Shown: positions 1 through 10,894, numbered from the stretch's first letter. The stretch is 64,000 nucleotides of DNA from Exiguobacterium undae DSM 14481 (GCF_000620805.1 NZ_KK211187.1:2342398-2406397); one strand, 5' to 3'. The notes: generated by a model not told the origin, from the letters alone. Program-made: numbers and translations.

Positions 1-197
1 TGGCTCGCCAGACGGTTCCATGCCGCCTGCTCATACAATAGTTTCGTCTCCAGTTCAGAAATCTCAACGAGCTGTTTTCCGTAATCTTCGTTGTACGATT
101 GAATTTGCCGCAACTCAAATAACGTCCAACCCATCAAGGCGACGACACTGACGATTGTCACGAGCGTCGAAACTAAAAATCGTTTTCGTAACGTCAT
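1..197 (-). CDS. Partial: N-terminus of a membrane-anchored sensor-type protein
   Basis: Only the first 65 codons are inside the window; the gene runs off the left edge. The ATG (197-195) overlaps the TGA of the lipoprotein gene upstream as ATGA, so the two are translationally coupled. The protein starts with a short basic stretch (TLRKR), a single hydrophobic segment at about residues 8-24, then a charged helical region rich in E/L/Q. This topology fits the start of a methyl-accepting chemotaxis protein or a histidine kinase with an extracellular helical sensor. The fragment is too short to choose between them. Pairing with an extracytoplasmic ligand-binding lipoprotein favours a receptor (inference). 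Confidence 0.6.
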   Translation of the reverse strand, partial: MTLRKRFLVSTLVTIVSVVALMGWTLFELRQIQSYNEDYGKQLVEISELETKLLYEQAAWNRLAS

Positions 198-1171
198 TGT
201 ACATCCACCTTTCCTTCCAATACATCTTGTTTCAATTGTTCGAGCTGTTGCAGTTCTTTTGGTGTGAAGTTGGCATTACGAATCGGTGCCAATTGAATCG
301 CTCCGTCCTTCACCCCTAACACGATTTGACCGGATTGCAGACCGGATTCCTTGACCGTGTCCCCGATTTTCGTAATCGCGAGATCGACCTGTTTCAGCAT
401 GGATGTCATGACGGCGTCCGGTGCAATCGTTGTCTGGTCACTGTCGACACCAATCGCTTTTTTGCCGTTCGCTTCCGCCGCTTCAAGGACACCGCTGCCG
501 GTTAATCCCGCCGCTGCGTATAACACATCCGCCTTCTTTTTCATTTGGGCGTCCGCCAGTTGTCTCCCTTTGTCCGGTGCGGCAAAATCTTCCGCATAAT
601 CCACAAGGACACGGATATCCGGATTGACGGCTGTCGCCCCTGCTTTGTATCCTTTTTCAAACTTTTCGATGAGTGGCGACTTCATGCCGCCGATAAAGCC
701 AATCGTTTCACTTTCTGATTGGATGGCCGCTGCTGCCCCTGCCAGGTAACTGCCCTCATCTTCTTTGAACGTGACGGATAATACATTCGGCAACTCCGAG
801 ACCGCATCAATCAATGCGAATTGTTGTTTCGGATACTGCTTGGCGACCTTCTCCAAATCTGCTTGCCCCATGAAACCAAGACCGACGACAACGGTTGGTT
901 TTTGTTTGGCCAATGTGGCAAACGCCACTTCGTATGACTTCGTTTCATTCAGTTCTCTATAATCAATGAACCAATCTTCCTTTTCACGAAGTAAGGACAT
1001 GCCGCTCATTGCAGCATCGCTGAATGACTGATCCCCTAATCCGACATCCGATAATACGACCGCCATCTCCCGGCGCTCCTTTACTGCTTGTTGTGGGTCA
1101 TCGATGACGCTACCGCACCCCGCTAAACCAACTGTCAGCGCAAGTAAGGATAAACCGATTCGTTTTGACAT
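194..1171 (-). CDS. BMP/PnrA-family substrate-binding lipoprotein
   Basis: 325 residues. The start at 1171 is chosen because a strong GGGAGGGG ribosome binding site lies 8 bases upstream and because it opens directly into a lipoprotein signal peptide (MSKR, hydrophobic core, lipobox GLAGC); the reading frame is open further upstream but has no such signal. The mature part has the BMP (Med/PnrA) fold pattern: a beta strand near residue 42 (MAVVLSDVGLGDQSF), the VVGLGFMG segment, TIGFIGGMKSPLIEKFEKGY and a late AIGVDSDQT motif typical of nucleoside-binding BMP proteins. No ABC permease or ATPase lies next to it; the downstream coupled gene starts like a membrane receptor, so it may deliver a ligand signal rather than feed a transporter. 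Ligand unknown; purine nucleosides are the usual ones for the family. Confidence 0.85.
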   Translation of the reverse strand: MSKRIGLSLLALTVGLAGCGSVIDDPQQAVKERREMAVVLSDVGLGDQSFSDAAMSGMSLLREKEDWFIDYRELNETKSYEVAFATLAKQKPTVVVGLGFMGQADLEKVAKQYPKQQFALIDAVSELPNVLSVTFKEDEGSYLAGAAAAIQSESETIGFIGGMKSPLIEKFEKGYKAGATAVNPDIRVLVDYAEDFAAPDKGRQLADAQMKKKADVLYAAAGLTGSGVLEAAEANGKKAIGVDSDQTTIAPDAVMTSMLKQVDLAITKIGDTVKESGLQSGQIVLGVKDGAIQLAPIRNANFTPKELQQLEQLKQDVLEGKVDVQ

Positions 1172-1262
1172 TTTTCCACTTCCCCTCCCTGTTCTACACT
1201 GGATTATCGGAAGGGTTGTCTGACTTCTTAACCTAAAAATCAAATTCAGAATTGTTTTAAAA

Positions 1263-1306
1263 CAAAAAAACATGTCCTTCTCGCAACAGAAGTTGCAAAA
1301 AGGACA
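1263..1306 (-). terminator. Terminator after deoC
   Basis: A hairpin with outer arms 1273-1279/1300-1306 and inner arms 1283-1287/1292-1296 (loop AGAA region) is followed on the minus strand by a run of seven T (1264-1270). It sits between deoC and the lipoprotein gene. Confidence 0.75.
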
Positions 1307-1330
1307 CGCTGATGGGTGAATCCGATTAAA

Positions 1331-1996
1331 TTAGTAATCGCTGTCCGAAGAACCGCCTGTGACGATCGCGATTCCGGCAGAAGCGCCGATGCGTGTTGCG
1401 CCGGCATCGATCATCGCTTTTGCTCCTTCGAAGTCACGGACACCACCTGATGCTTTCACACCGATGTCAGGTCCGACTGTCTCACGCATGAGACGAATGT
1501 CTTCTACTGTTGCGCCGCCTGTTGAGAAACCAGTTGACGTCTTAACGAAATCTGCGCCTGCTTTGACTGATAATTCAGCAGCTGTTTTGATTTCTTCTTT
1601 TGTTAAGAGGCAGTTCTCAAAGATGACTTTGACAAGTGTGCCGTTTGCCGCTTCGACAACCGCACGGATGTCGCGTTCAACGAGTGAAAGATCGCCGTCT
1701 TTTAACGCACCGATGTTTAACACCATATCGATTTCTGTTGCACCGTTTTTGATGGTATCTTGTGTTTCAAATGCTTTCACTTCTGGTGTGTTCGCACCGA
1801 GTGGGAAGCCGATCACCGTACAGACTTTGACGGCATCGTCTGATTTTAAGAGTTCTGCTGCGAGTGCAACGTTTGTCGGGTTGACACAAACGCTTGCAAA
1901 TTTGTATTCGAGTGCTTCTTTACAAAGTGTTTCGATTTGGGCACGTGACGTTTCTGCTTTTAAAGCCGTGTGGTCGATCATTGCTGCTAAATTCAT
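1331..1996 (-). CDS. deoC: Deoxyribose-phosphate aldolase
   Basis: 221 residues, the usual length for bacterial DeoC. It cleaves 2-deoxyribose 5-phosphate to glyceraldehyde 3-phosphate and acetaldehyde in deoxynucleoside catabolism. The start at 1996 follows a perfect AAGGAGG with 8-base spacing. Class I aldolase residues are visible: EIDMVLN (Asp90), the Schiff-base lysine in FVKTSTGF (Lys152) and Lys182 in [10 protein letters not shown]. No deoxynucleoside regulator or phosphorylase lies beside it. The preceding nucleoside-type BMP lipoprotein is on the same strand but separated by a terminator, so a shared pathway is only suggestive. Confidence 0.95.
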   Translation of the reverse strand: MNLAAMIDHTALKAETSRAQIETLCKEALEYKFASVCVNPTNVALAAELLKSDDAVKVCTVIGFPLGANTPEVKAFETQDTIKNGATEIDMVLNIGALKDGDLSLVERDIRAVVEAANGTLVKVIFENCLLTKEEIKTAAELSVKAGADFVKTSTGFSTGGATVEDIRLMRETVGPDIGVKASGGVRDFEGAKAMIDAGATRIGASAGIAIVTGGSSDSDY

Positions 1997-2071
1997 GATT
2001 AGTTCCTCCTTAAGGGTATCCCTTATACTCTGTTTCCATTCTATCACGCAAGAGGTCAGACTTCTATCTTT

Positions 2072-2956
2072 TTACGCTACTTTCCGCAGTTGTTTTTTTC
2101 GAATCAACAAACCGTTTAGTGTAAAGACGAAAGCTGCCGACCAAATAAATGTAAACGCAATCAAGTGAGTTCCCGTAAAGGGTTCGCCGTACAGGAGGAC
2201 ACCGATGGCAAGCGACAACGTCGGAGCGACGAACTGTAGAAAACCGACGACCGTAAACGGAATCCGTTGGGCGCCAAATCCGAACAATAACAACGGAACG
2301 GCCGTGATGACACCGGTCAATACAAGTCCAGTCGTCACGAAACCGGACGACGTAAACGTTTCTTGTCCGCTGACACCCATGTAGCCTAAGAACAGGATTG
2401 CGATTGGTAATGGCGCGAGCGTCTCAATCGTCAGACTGACCGTTGATTCTAAAGGACGTTGTTTTTTGACGACGCCGTAAAAACCAAAGCTGAAGGCTAG
2501 TGCCAAGGAAATCCAAGGAAATTTCCCATAGCCGATCGTCAGGATCAAGACACCGATCGTTGCAAGCAGAATCGCAAGCCACTCGATCCGCGACAGTTTT
2601 TCCCGGAAAAAGAACACCCCGAAAATAATGCTGACAATCGGATTGATGTAATAGCCGAGCGAGGCCTCGACGATGAAGTTATGATTGACCGCCCAGATGT
2701 AGATGAACCAGTTCATGCTGATGATCAGCCCGTTCAGAAAAAAAAGTCGTCGGGTGAACGGATTTTTCAACGCTCCGGTAAACTTTGGCAATGCCTTTTG
2801 AACATATAATAACAGCAGTAAAAAAATGAACGACCAGACAATCCGGTGCGCTAAAATTTCTTCGCTCGAGACACTGGCGAGCAACTTCCAGTAAATCGGC
2901 AACAAACCCCAAATGACGTAGGCGGCTAATGTCGCAAACAAACCCGATTTATTCAT
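2072..2956 (-). CDS. rarD: EamA/RarD-family transporter (copy 1)
   Basis: 294 residues, ten predicted membrane helices in two EamA halves, starting MNKSGLFATLAAYVIWGLLP, the hallmark RarD opening. The ATG follows AAAGAGGAAAC. RarD proteins belong to the drug/metabolite transporter superfamily; the name comes from a chloramphenicol-sensitivity protein, but the physiological substrate is not established. Its upstream neighbour, 22 bases away, is a paralogue of nearly equal length with the same motifs (SLGYYINPIVS, ILTIGYGKFPWI), so this is a tandem duplication, probably co-transcribed. Confidence 0.85.
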   Translation of the reverse strand: MNKSGLFATLAAYVIWGLLPIYWKLLASVSSEEILAHRIVWSFIFLLLLLYVQKALPKFTGALKNPFTRRLFFLNGLIISMNWFIYIWAVNHNFIVEASLGYYINPIVSIIFGVFFFREKLSRIEWLAILLATIGVLILTIGYGKFPWISLALAFSFGFYGVVKKQRPLESTVSLTIETLAPLPIAILFLGYMGVSGQETFTSSGFVTTGLVLTGVITAVPLLLFGFGAQRIPFTVVGFLQFVAPTLSLAIGVLLYGEPFTGTHLIAFTFIWSAAFVFTLNGLLIRKKQLRKVA

Positions 2957-2978
2957 TATTAGTTTCCTCTTTTCTGGA

Positions 2979-3854
2979 TCACGATACTTTTTTCATCTTC
3001 ATCCGACCGCTCGATATCCCGCTGATGGTAAAGACAGCGACAGCCAACCAAATGAACAAGAACGCGATGAAGTGAATCGGTGTAAAGACGTCATTGAATA
3101 AAAAGACACCGAGAATCAAGGTCAGGGTCGGAGCGATATATTGTAAAATCCCGACATAGACAAACGGAATTTTCGGCATTCCGTATCCGAACAACATCAA
3201 TTGCACCGCAGTCGCTACGCCAAGCATGACGATGGCGAACAAGGCTTCTGTCGGAAGAGCAATCGGGTTCGCTCCTGTAACCCCAAGTGTCAACATAGCA
3301 AACGGCAACGTGACAAGCGTCTCAAGAAACAGACCGGATAACGGCTCGGCCGCCGCCTTTTTTTTGAGGACACCATAAAAAGCAAACGAGATGGCAAGTG
3401 AAAACGCGATGATCGGAAACTTTCCGTAGCCAAACGTTAAAATCAGGACACCCGTGATGGCGCTCGCCATCGCAAGAAGCTGTGCCCGGTTCAGACGTTC
3501 ACCAAAAAACAACAAGCCGAATAAGACACTGACGAGTGGATTGATGTAATAGCCGAGCGAGGATTCGACGATGTATCCTTCGCCAATCGCGTACAGGTAC
3601 AAGGTCCAGTTTCCCCCAAGGACAAGTCCTGCTCCTAAAACGGTATTGCGTTGACGTTTACTTTGCCAGAGTTGCTTGACGTGCTTAAACTTCCCTGTCA
3701 GTCGCAGTAACAACGTAACAAAGATAAAGGCACTGATGATTCGGATTGAGACGACTGTCCACGCCGGTACCTCATCCGCAAACAGTTTATAAATCGGCAG
3801 CAATCCGCCGATCACATAGGCGACAAACGTCGCACTCATTCCCCGTTTATCCAC
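2979..3854 (-). CDS. rarD: EamA/RarD-family transporter (copy 2)
   Basis: 291 residues with the same ten-helix EamA layout as the gene that follows it. Start is a GTG at 3854 (MDKRGMSATFVAYVIGGLLP), preceded by AAAGGGGG. Shared blocks with copy 1 include ESSLGYYINPLVSVLFG and ILTFGYGKFPII. It differs in one conspicuous spot near the N-terminus: the usual WGLLP motif reads GGLLP. Function as for copy 1: an EamA/RarD permease with unknown substrate. The two copies form a bicistronic unit. Divergence between them is substantial by eye, so the duplication is not recent. Confidence 0.82.
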   Translation of the reverse strand: MDKRGMSATFVAYVIGGLLPIYKLFADEVPAWTVVSIRIISAFIFVTLLLRLTGKFKHVKQLWQSKRQRNTVLGAGLVLGGNWTLYLYAIGEGYIVESSLGYYINPLVSVLFGLLFFGERLNRAQLLAMASAITGVLILTFGYGKFPIIAFSLAISFAFYGVLKKKAAAEPLSGLFLETLVTLPFAMLTLGVTGANPIALPTEALFAIVMLGVATAVQLMLFGYGMPKIPFVYVGILQYIAPTLTLILGVFLFNDVFTPIHFIAFLFIWLAVAVFTISGISSGRMKMKKVS

Positions 3855-3887
3855 GATGAACCCCCTTTTCCTTATATGTATACAAGT

Positions 3888-3917
3888 AAAGCCGCCATCA
3901 TCATGGCGACTTTTTCA
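3888..3917 (-). terminator. Hairpin after the rluF-like gene
   Basis: Inverted repeat CGCCAT/ATGGCG (arms near 3893-3898 and 3903-3908, loop CATC). The plus-strand side has a T5 tail; the minus-strand side has only T3, so termination of the minus-strand rluF transcript is likely but not strong. Confidence 0.5.
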
Positions 3918-3919
3918 GC

Positions 3920-4615
3920 TTATTGTTGATCGAGAATCTGGAACAAGGTCTTCATTTCCGACTCCGTCAAGTCGCGCCATTCCCCGATCGGTAAATCACC
4001 GAGTTCGACGTTCATGATCCGGACACGTTGCAGGCGTTTGACCCGGTAACCGAACTCTTTGCACATCCGGCGAATTTGCCGGTTCAACCCTTGTGTCAAA
4101 ACGATTCGGAACGTCCGCGACTCGAGCTGTTCAACGACACATTCCTTCGTCGTCGTTCCAAGAATGTCGACGCCGCTTGCCATACCTTCGATAAACGTTT
4201 CCGTAATCGGTGCGTCGACCGTTACGATGTACTCTTTATCGTGGTTGTTTTCCGCACGTAAAATCCGGTTGACGATATCCCCGTCGTTCGTCAGGATGAT
4301 CAGTCCGTCAGAATCTTTATCAAGTCGTCCAATCGGGAAAATCCGTTTCGGATGATTGACGAAATCAATGATGTTCCCTTCGATATCACGCTCTGTCGTA
4401 CACGTGATTCCGACCGGTTTGTTTAAGATCAAATACTCAAGTTCCGGCTTCGCTTGTAACGGTTGTCCATCGATCTCGACGGCATCTGTTTTTTCGACCT
4501 GAGAGCCGAGTTCGGCTACGTTTCCGTTGATCGTCACACGTCCGGCATCGATTAATTTATCGGCTGCCCGCCGGGAACAATATCCTGTTTCACTGATGAA
4601 TTTATTAATTCGCAT
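3920..4615 (-). CDS. rluF: 23S rRNA pseudouridine synthase, RluF-like
   Basis: 231 residues. Start at 4615 chosen because MRINKFISETGYCSRRAADK is the canonical N-terminal S4 RNA-binding domain (about residues 1-60); the frame is open upstream but lacks family similarity. The RsuA/RluB/RluE/RluF catalytic domain follows, with the catalytic aspartate in GRLDKDSDGL and the C-terminal LTQGLNRQIRRMC motif. The GRLDKDSDGLI form and the overall length resemble E. coli RluF (U2604 of 23S rRNA) more than RsuA (16S), but the target base cannot be read from sequence alone. It stands alone between two hairpins. Confidence 0.8.
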   Translation of the reverse strand: MRINKFISETGYCSRRAADKLIDAGRVTINGNVAELGSQVEKTDAVEIDGQPLQAKPELEYLILNKPVGITCTTERDIEGNIIDFVNHPKRIFPIGRLDKDSDGLIILTNDGDIVNRILRAENNHDKEYIVTVDAPITETFIEGMASGVDILGTTTKECVVEQLESRTFRIVLTQGLNRQIRRMCKEFGYRVKRLQRVRIMNVELGDLPIGEWRDLTESEMKTLFQILDQQ

Positions 4616-4696
4616 AAGTTTGTGTCCTCTTTCTCTTGTGTAATCTTTACTCAGTGTAGCGTATCCGTTACCTGAAAACAAAATAATTTATCGCAC

Positions 4697-4736
4697 CAAA
4701 AATAAAGTTCGTCTTCCGGTTACCGGAAGACGAACT
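4697..4736 (-). terminator. Terminator of the hrcA-to-mtaB operon
   Basis: A perfect 15-bp inverted repeat (4706-4720 and 4722-4736, centred on GGTTACC) immediately after the mtaB stop, followed on the minus strand by a T-rich tract at 4697-4705. Strong intrinsic terminator. Confidence 0.9.
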
Positions 4737-4740
4737 CATT

Positions 4741-6075
4741 TCAGATCGCTTGTTCTTTTAATGTCTCCATGATACGGACAAATTGTCCGTCGTTCATTGG
4801 ATAACCGGCTTTGGTAATTTTGACACGAACGAGTTGACCAATCAATGATTCGTCCCCTTCGATCGCGACACGTAAGTAATTATCGGTATAACCGACAAGA
4901 CGACCGCCTGCTTCTTCCGAAAATTCTTCCGGAATGATTTCAAGCAGTTCTCCCTCGTATTTCGATGCATATTCTTTCGCCAGTTGATCCGACAAAGCAA
5001 TCAACCGGGCGACACGTTGTTCTTTGATGTTCTCATCGACTTGATCATCCATCATCGCAGCCGGTGTACCGGTCCGTTTCGAATACGGGAAGACATGCAG
5101 TTCACTGAACTTATGATCGTTGATGAAGTTAAACGTCTCCATAAACTCTTCTTCCGTCTCCCCCGGGAAACCGACGATGACGTCAGACGTGATCGCACAA
5201 TCCGGTAAGACTTCTTTTAAGCGCGTGATCCGTTCACCGAACTCCGCCATCGTATACTTCCGGCGCATCCGGCGCAAGACCGTATCCGATGCCGATTGAA
5301 TCGGAACATGAAGATGTCGGACGACGATCGGCGAATCTTTTAAGACGTCGAGTACTTCATCTGTGATTTGGCTTGCTTCAATCGAAGAAATCCGAAGCCG
5401 TTCGAGACCTGTCACGGACTCGAGCGCTTTTAACAATTTCGCTAAGTTGTAGTCTTTGAGGTCTTCCCCGTAACCGCCCGTGTGAATACCGGTCAGAACG
5501 ATTTCCTTATAACCTGCATCCACTAATTGTTGTGCTTGCTTCAAGACATCTTCCGGTTGACGGGAACGCATCAGACCACGTGCCCACGGAATGATACAAA
5601 ACGTACAGAAGTTGTTGCAGCCTTCTTGAATCTTCAGGGAAGCCCGCGTCCGGTCCGTAAAGGCCGGGACGTCGAGTTCTTCATACACTTTTGCCTTCAT
5701 GATGTTCCCGACGGCGTTGATCGGCATCCGTTCTTCGCGGAACTGTTCGATGTAACCAATCATCTTGTGGCGGTCCTGTGTCCCGACGACGACATCGACT
5801 CCCGGAATCGCCATGATTTCAGCAGGAGATGTCTGGGCATAACAACCGGTGACACAGATGACACTGTCTGGATTTTGACGGATTGCCCGTCGGATGACTT
5901 GGCGGCTCTTTTTGTCGCCCGTATTTGTTACTGTACATGTATTGACGACATAAACGTCGGCATGATCTGCAAAGTCAACACGTCCATATCCCGCATCCTT
6001 GAACAGTTGCCAGACGGCTTCTGTCTCGTAATGATTGACTTTACAACCAAGCGTTTGAAAGGCAACAGTTGCCAT
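4741..6075 (-). CDS. mtaB: tRNA t6A37 methylthiotransferase MtaB
   Basis: 444 residues. This radical-SAM enzyme (Bacillus YqeV) converts t6A to ms2t6A at tRNA position 37. The order is an N-terminal UPF0004 domain with three iron-sulphur cysteines (TLGCKVN, NTCTVT, VTGCYAQ), a radical-SAM core with CxxxCxxC in GCNNFCTFC, and a C-terminal TRAM domain (about 375-440). The ATG at 6075 is preferred over an in-frame GTG at 6084, because the GTG would overlap the rsmE stop and the AAAGGG site is well placed only for the ATG. It is the last gene of the heat-shock operon, five bases after rsmE, the same place as in B. subtilis. Confidence 0.93.
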   Translation of the reverse strand: MATVAFQTLGCKVNHYETEAVWQLFKDAGYGRVDFADHADVYVVNTCTVTNTGDKKSRQVIRRAIRQNPDSVICVTGCYAQTSPAEIMAIPGVDVVVGTQDRHKMIGYIEQFREERMPINAVGNIMKAKVYEELDVPAFTDRTRASLKIQEGCNNFCTFCIIPWARGLMRSRQPEDVLKQAQQLVDAGYKEIVLTGIHTGGYGEDLKDYNLAKLLKALESVTGLERLRISSIEASQITDEVLDVLKDSPIVVRHLHVPIQSASDTVLRRMRRKYTMAEFGERITRLKEVLPDCAITSDVIVGFPGETEEEFMETFNFINDHKFSELHVFPYSKRTGTPAAMMDDQVDENIKEQRVARLIALSDQLAKEYASKYEGELLEIIPEEFSEEAGGRLVGYTDNYLRVAIEGDESLIGQLVRVKITKAGYPMNDGQFVRIMETLKEQAI

Positions 6076-6080
6076 TTCAC

Positions 6081-6827
6081 TCACCCTTTCAATTCAAAAT
6101 GATACGATACGGCGGACAGGACATAAAGTGGTGCCGTTTCCGTCCGTAAAATCCGTCGTCCGAGTGATGCCGGCACGAAGCCCACATCGGTTAAACGCGA
6201 TACTTCCGTTTCCGTGAGTCCACCTTCCGGACCGATTACGACCAATAAGGAATCACCGGCTTGCAACCGTGACAGCGTAGAAGCGAAAGCTGCCGCTTCC
6301 CCGTCTTTCGCCGCTTCTTCATAGGCGATCAGACACGCCGTATAGTTGCCCGCGTCTTGTAGGACTTCATCATACGTCACATAGTCAACCGTCGGCAAGT
6401 GCGCCCGGTACGATTGTTCGGCTGCTTCTTTGATGATTTTCTGGAGCCGTTCAAGCTTTTTCGGGATTTTTTTGGCATCCCATTTCGAGACCGAGCGGGC
6501 CGATTCAAAAACAAGCAGCTGACTGACGCCAAGCTCCGTCGCTTTTTGGGCAACCAGTTCGACCTTATCCCCTTTCGGTAACGCGTACGCAATCGTCACC
6601 TGGATCGGGAGTTCCGTTTCAATCGGTAATTCTTCAATCATTTCCGCGACGGCCGTTTGCTTTTCGAGTTGGTCGATTCGGCAACGGAACAGTCCCGTTC
6701 CGTCTAACACCAAAATCTCATCGCCGACATCCATCCGCATGACGTTTTTCATATGATGGGCATCGTCTTTTGAGAGCGTGAAGGTATTTCCTACACGTGC
6801 GGTCGGATCTATGAAATATCGTTGCAT
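6081..6827 (-). CDS. rsmE: 16S rRNA m3U1498 methyltransferase RsmE
   Basis: 248 residues, a SPOUT-class methyltransferase acting on U1498 of 16S rRNA. It begins MQRYFIDPT with the N-terminal PUA-like domain (to about 70). The knotted SPOUT domain carries the family signatures KLERLQKIIKEAAEQS, VVIGPEGGLTETE and LGRRILRTETAPLY. The start at 6827 follows GAGG, four bases after the prmA stop; longer in-frame extensions would overlap prmA and lack homology. Co-transcribed with prmA and mtaB. Confidence 0.93.
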   Translation of the reverse strand: MQRYFIDPTARVGNTFTLSKDDAHHMKNVMRMDVGDEILVLDGTGLFRCRIDQLEKQTAVAEMIEELPIETELPIQVTIAYALPKGDKVELVAQKATELGVSQLLVFESARSVSKWDAKKIPKKLERLQKIIKEAAEQSYRAHLPTVDYVTYDEVLQDAGNYTACLIAYEEAAKDGEAAAFASTLSRLQAGDSLLVVIGPEGGLTETEVSRLTDVGFVPASLGRRILRTETAPLYVLSAVSYHFELKG

Positions 6828-6831
6828 CGGC

Positions 6832-7779
6832 TTAAGCCTCGCGTTTCGCGATAATCGCGACCCAGTCCTCGAGCTTCGTCGTCTCAACGATTGTGAACCC
6901 GGCATCGATCATTGCGTCACGTACCATGTCTTTTTTCTGACCTATGATGCCCGATGCAATGAAGTGTCCGCCCGGAAGCGTCAACTCATACGCATCGTTT
7001 ACGAATAGTAAGATGACTTCCGCCAGGATATTGGCGACAATCAGTTCGACCGGTTCTTTCAATTCCTTCATCAAATCGCCTTGACGGACCGTCACTTGCT
7101 GGCTGACTTGATTTAGTGCCACGTTATCCGTTGCCGAACGAACCGCCACTTCATCCAAATCAAGTGCAAAGACATCCTTTGCCCCGAGTTTGGCTGCTGC
7201 AATCGCCAGAACACCTGAACCCGTTCCGACATCGACAACACGGTCGTTGTCTTTCAGGTAATTTTCAATCGCCTGAATACAAAGGACTGTCGTCGGATGT
7301 GTTCCTGTTCCAAATGCCATCCCGGGATCGAGTTCGATGATTTTTTCATCCGGTTGCGGTGTGTAGTCTTCCCACATTGGAACGACCGTCAGATGACGGC
7401 TGATTTTAACGGGTTTATAAAACTGTTTCCACGAATGGGCCCAGTCTTCTTCGTCCACTTGTGTCAGCGTGACAGTTCCTGCACCAATCGTCAGACCGAA
7501 TTTCGTCAGCATCTGAATATCGCGCTCGATTCCTTTGATCGTATCCGTCAAATCACTGCTTTCCGCAAGATACGCTTTGACGAGAACACCGCTGTCCGGA
7601 TATTCATCGCGCTTCTTCTCATCCCAAATTTCACCGAAGTTGTCTTCACGATGCGACATCATCTCGAAATCCTCTACGTCCTCGATGACGACACCACTCG
7701 CTCCCGCCTCATGTAAGATGTTCGAGACTGCTTCGATTGCTTCTTGTGTCGTATGGACACAGACTTCTGACCATTTCAT
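6832..7779 (-). CDS. prmA: Ribosomal protein L11 methyltransferase
   Basis: 315 residues, full family length. PrmA trimethylates lysines and the N-terminus of L11. An N-terminal L11-recognition domain (MKWSEVCVHTTQEAIE onward) precedes a Rossmann methyltransferase domain with the SAM motif VVDVGTGSGVLAIAAAKLGA and the catalytic-loop motif VANILAEVI. Located 24 bases after dnaJ in the heat-shock operon, as in Bacillus. The start codon is preceded by GGAG and AGGA; the spacing is not ideal but no better start exists. Confidence 0.94.
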   Translation of the reverse strand: MKWSEVCVHTTQEAIEAVSNILHEAGASGVVIEDVEDFEMMSHREDNFGEIWDEKKRDEYPDSGVLVKAYLAESSDLTDTIKGIERDIQMLTKFGLTIGAGTVTLTQVDEEDWAHSWKQFYKPVKISRHLTVVPMWEDYTPQPDEKIIELDPGMAFGTGTHPTTVLCIQAIENYLKDNDRVVDVGTGSGVLAIAAAKLGAKDVFALDLDEVAVRSATDNVALNQVSQQVTVRQGDLMKELKEPVELIVANILAEVILLFVNDAYELTLPGGHFIASGIIGQKKDMVRDAMIDAGFTIVETTKLEDWVAIIAKREA

Positions 7780-7803
7780 TTCCTGTCACGCTCCTTTAGT
7801 GAA

Positions 7804-8910
7804 TCACCCTGTAAAGAATGTTTTGATCCGGCTGAATACGCCTTCGTGTTGTTCCTCGACACCTTTTTCGTCACTGATTTCGTTAAACTCACGGAGTAAT
7901 TCCTTTTGGCGGTCCGTCAGGTTTTTTGGTGTGATGATGACGACGTTGACGTATTGATCTCCGTGATGACCTGAACGGACGTTTGGCATCCCTTTGCCGC
8001 GCAGACGGAAACGTGAACCTGTTTGTGTGCCCGCTGGAATTTTCAAACTGACCTTTCCGTGAACAGTCGGTACTTCGATTTCGTCTCCAAGCGTCGCTTG
8101 TGTGAATGTCAACGGCATGTCCATGACGATATGATCGTCGACCCGTTCAAACAATTCATGTTCCCGTACACGAACGACGACATACAGATCTCCGAACGGT
8201 CCACCATTGACACCCGCTTCCCCTTTACCGGCCAAGCGGATCTGTTGCCCGTTGTCGATCCCGGCTGGAATCTTGACACGGACATCTTTGTTTTTACGGA
8301 CACGTCCGGCACCACGACATGTTTCACATGGTTCTTTGACGATTTGCCCGCGTCCATGACACGTTGAACATGTCGTTTGATTGACGACACGACCAAACAT
8401 CGTGTTTTGCTCGACGTTGATGTGTCCTGATCCACCACAACGTTTACATGTTTCCGGATGTGTTCCCGGTTTGGCACCTGAACCGTGACATGTTCCGCAG
8501 TCTTCTTCGACCGGAATCGTGATGACTTTCTCGACACCCGCGAACGCTTCCATGAAGTCGATTTCTTCGACATATTGCAAATCCTGTCCTTTGCGTGGAG
8601 CATTCGGATCTTGACGGCGTCCGCCGCCGAAGAACATGTCAAAGATGTCGCCGAATCCTTCCGCTCCGCCGAACCCGCCGCCACCTTGTGATGGATCTTG
8701 GTGACCGAACTGGTCGTAGCGTGCCCGTTGATTGTCGTCTGACAATACTTCATACGCTTCAGACAGCTCTTTGAATTTTTGGTCGGCATCGGCTTCCTTG
8801 TTAACATCCGGATGGTATGTCCGGGCAAGTTTTCGGTAAGCTCGTTTGATTTCTGCTGCTGAGGCATCGCGCGCGACGCCCAACACTTCATAATAATCGC
8901 GTTTTTCCAC
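7804..8910 (-). CDS. dnaJ: Chaperone protein DnaJ (Hsp40)
   Basis: 368 residues from a GTG at 8910. An ATG two codons upstream (8916) is possible, but the GAGGGAG site is only three bases from it and seven from the GTG, and the GTG product ([11 protein letters not shown]) aligns with Bacillus [11 protein letters not shown]. The J-domain has HPD at 33-35. A G/F-rich segment ([25 protein letters not shown]) follows. Four CxxCxGxG zinc repeats come next ([32 protein letters not shown]), then two C-terminal substrate-binding domains. It stimulates DnaK ATPase. Type I DnaJ with every key element present. Confidence 0.97.
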   Translation of the reverse strand: MEKRDYYEVLGVARDASAAEIKRAYRKLARTYHPDVNKEADADQKFKELSEAYEVLSDDNQRARYDQFGHQDPSQGGGGFGGAEGFGDIFDMFFGGGRRQDPNAPRKGQDLQYVEEIDFMEAFAGVEKVITIPVEEDCGTCHGSGAKPGTHPETCKRCGGSGHINVEQNTMFGRVVNQTTCSTCHGRGQIVKEPCETCRGAGRVRKNKDVRVKIPAGIDNGQQIRLAGKGEAGVNGGPFGDLYVVVRVREHELFERVDDHIVMDMPLTFTQATLGDEIEVPTVHGKVSLKIPAGTQTGSRFRLRGKGMPNVRSGHHGDQYVNVVIITPKNLTDRQKELLREFNEISDEKGVEEQHEGVFSRIKTFFTG

Positions 8911-8983
8911 GTGCATTCTCCCTCTCTTTGGTTCCGATTCAATTCATACTGTTTGATTTTACCGAACTTCATGCGACATGGAA

Positions 8984-9014
8984 AGAGCCAAAGCGCGGAT
9001 TACGCTTTGGCTCT
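8984..9014 (-). terminator. Intercistronic hairpin between dnaK and dnaJ
   Basis: A perfect stem with arms 8985-8995 and 9003-9013 (GAGCCAAAGCG and its complement, 7-base loop, plus one flanking A-T pair). On the minus strand it is followed by TTTCC, too poor in T for full termination. It probably tunes the dnaK:dnaJ ratio by partial termination or by protecting the 3' end of the dnaK message (inference). Confidence 0.6.
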
Positions 9015-9043
9015 CTCTAGCGCCCGAAAAATCGGTCGGTTAC

Positions 9044-10894
<1,851 letters not shown>

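Noticed and set aside
1359-2168. Long open frame (269 codons) on the plus strand opposite deoC
   Set aside because: It is an exact antisense shadow of deoC, has no ribosome binding site and a low-complexity S/T/A-rich translation.
8109-8972. 287-codon open frame in another frame of dnaJ on the minus strand
   Set aside because: Composition rich in K/S/R with no domain; the overlapping dnaJ frame has every family motif.
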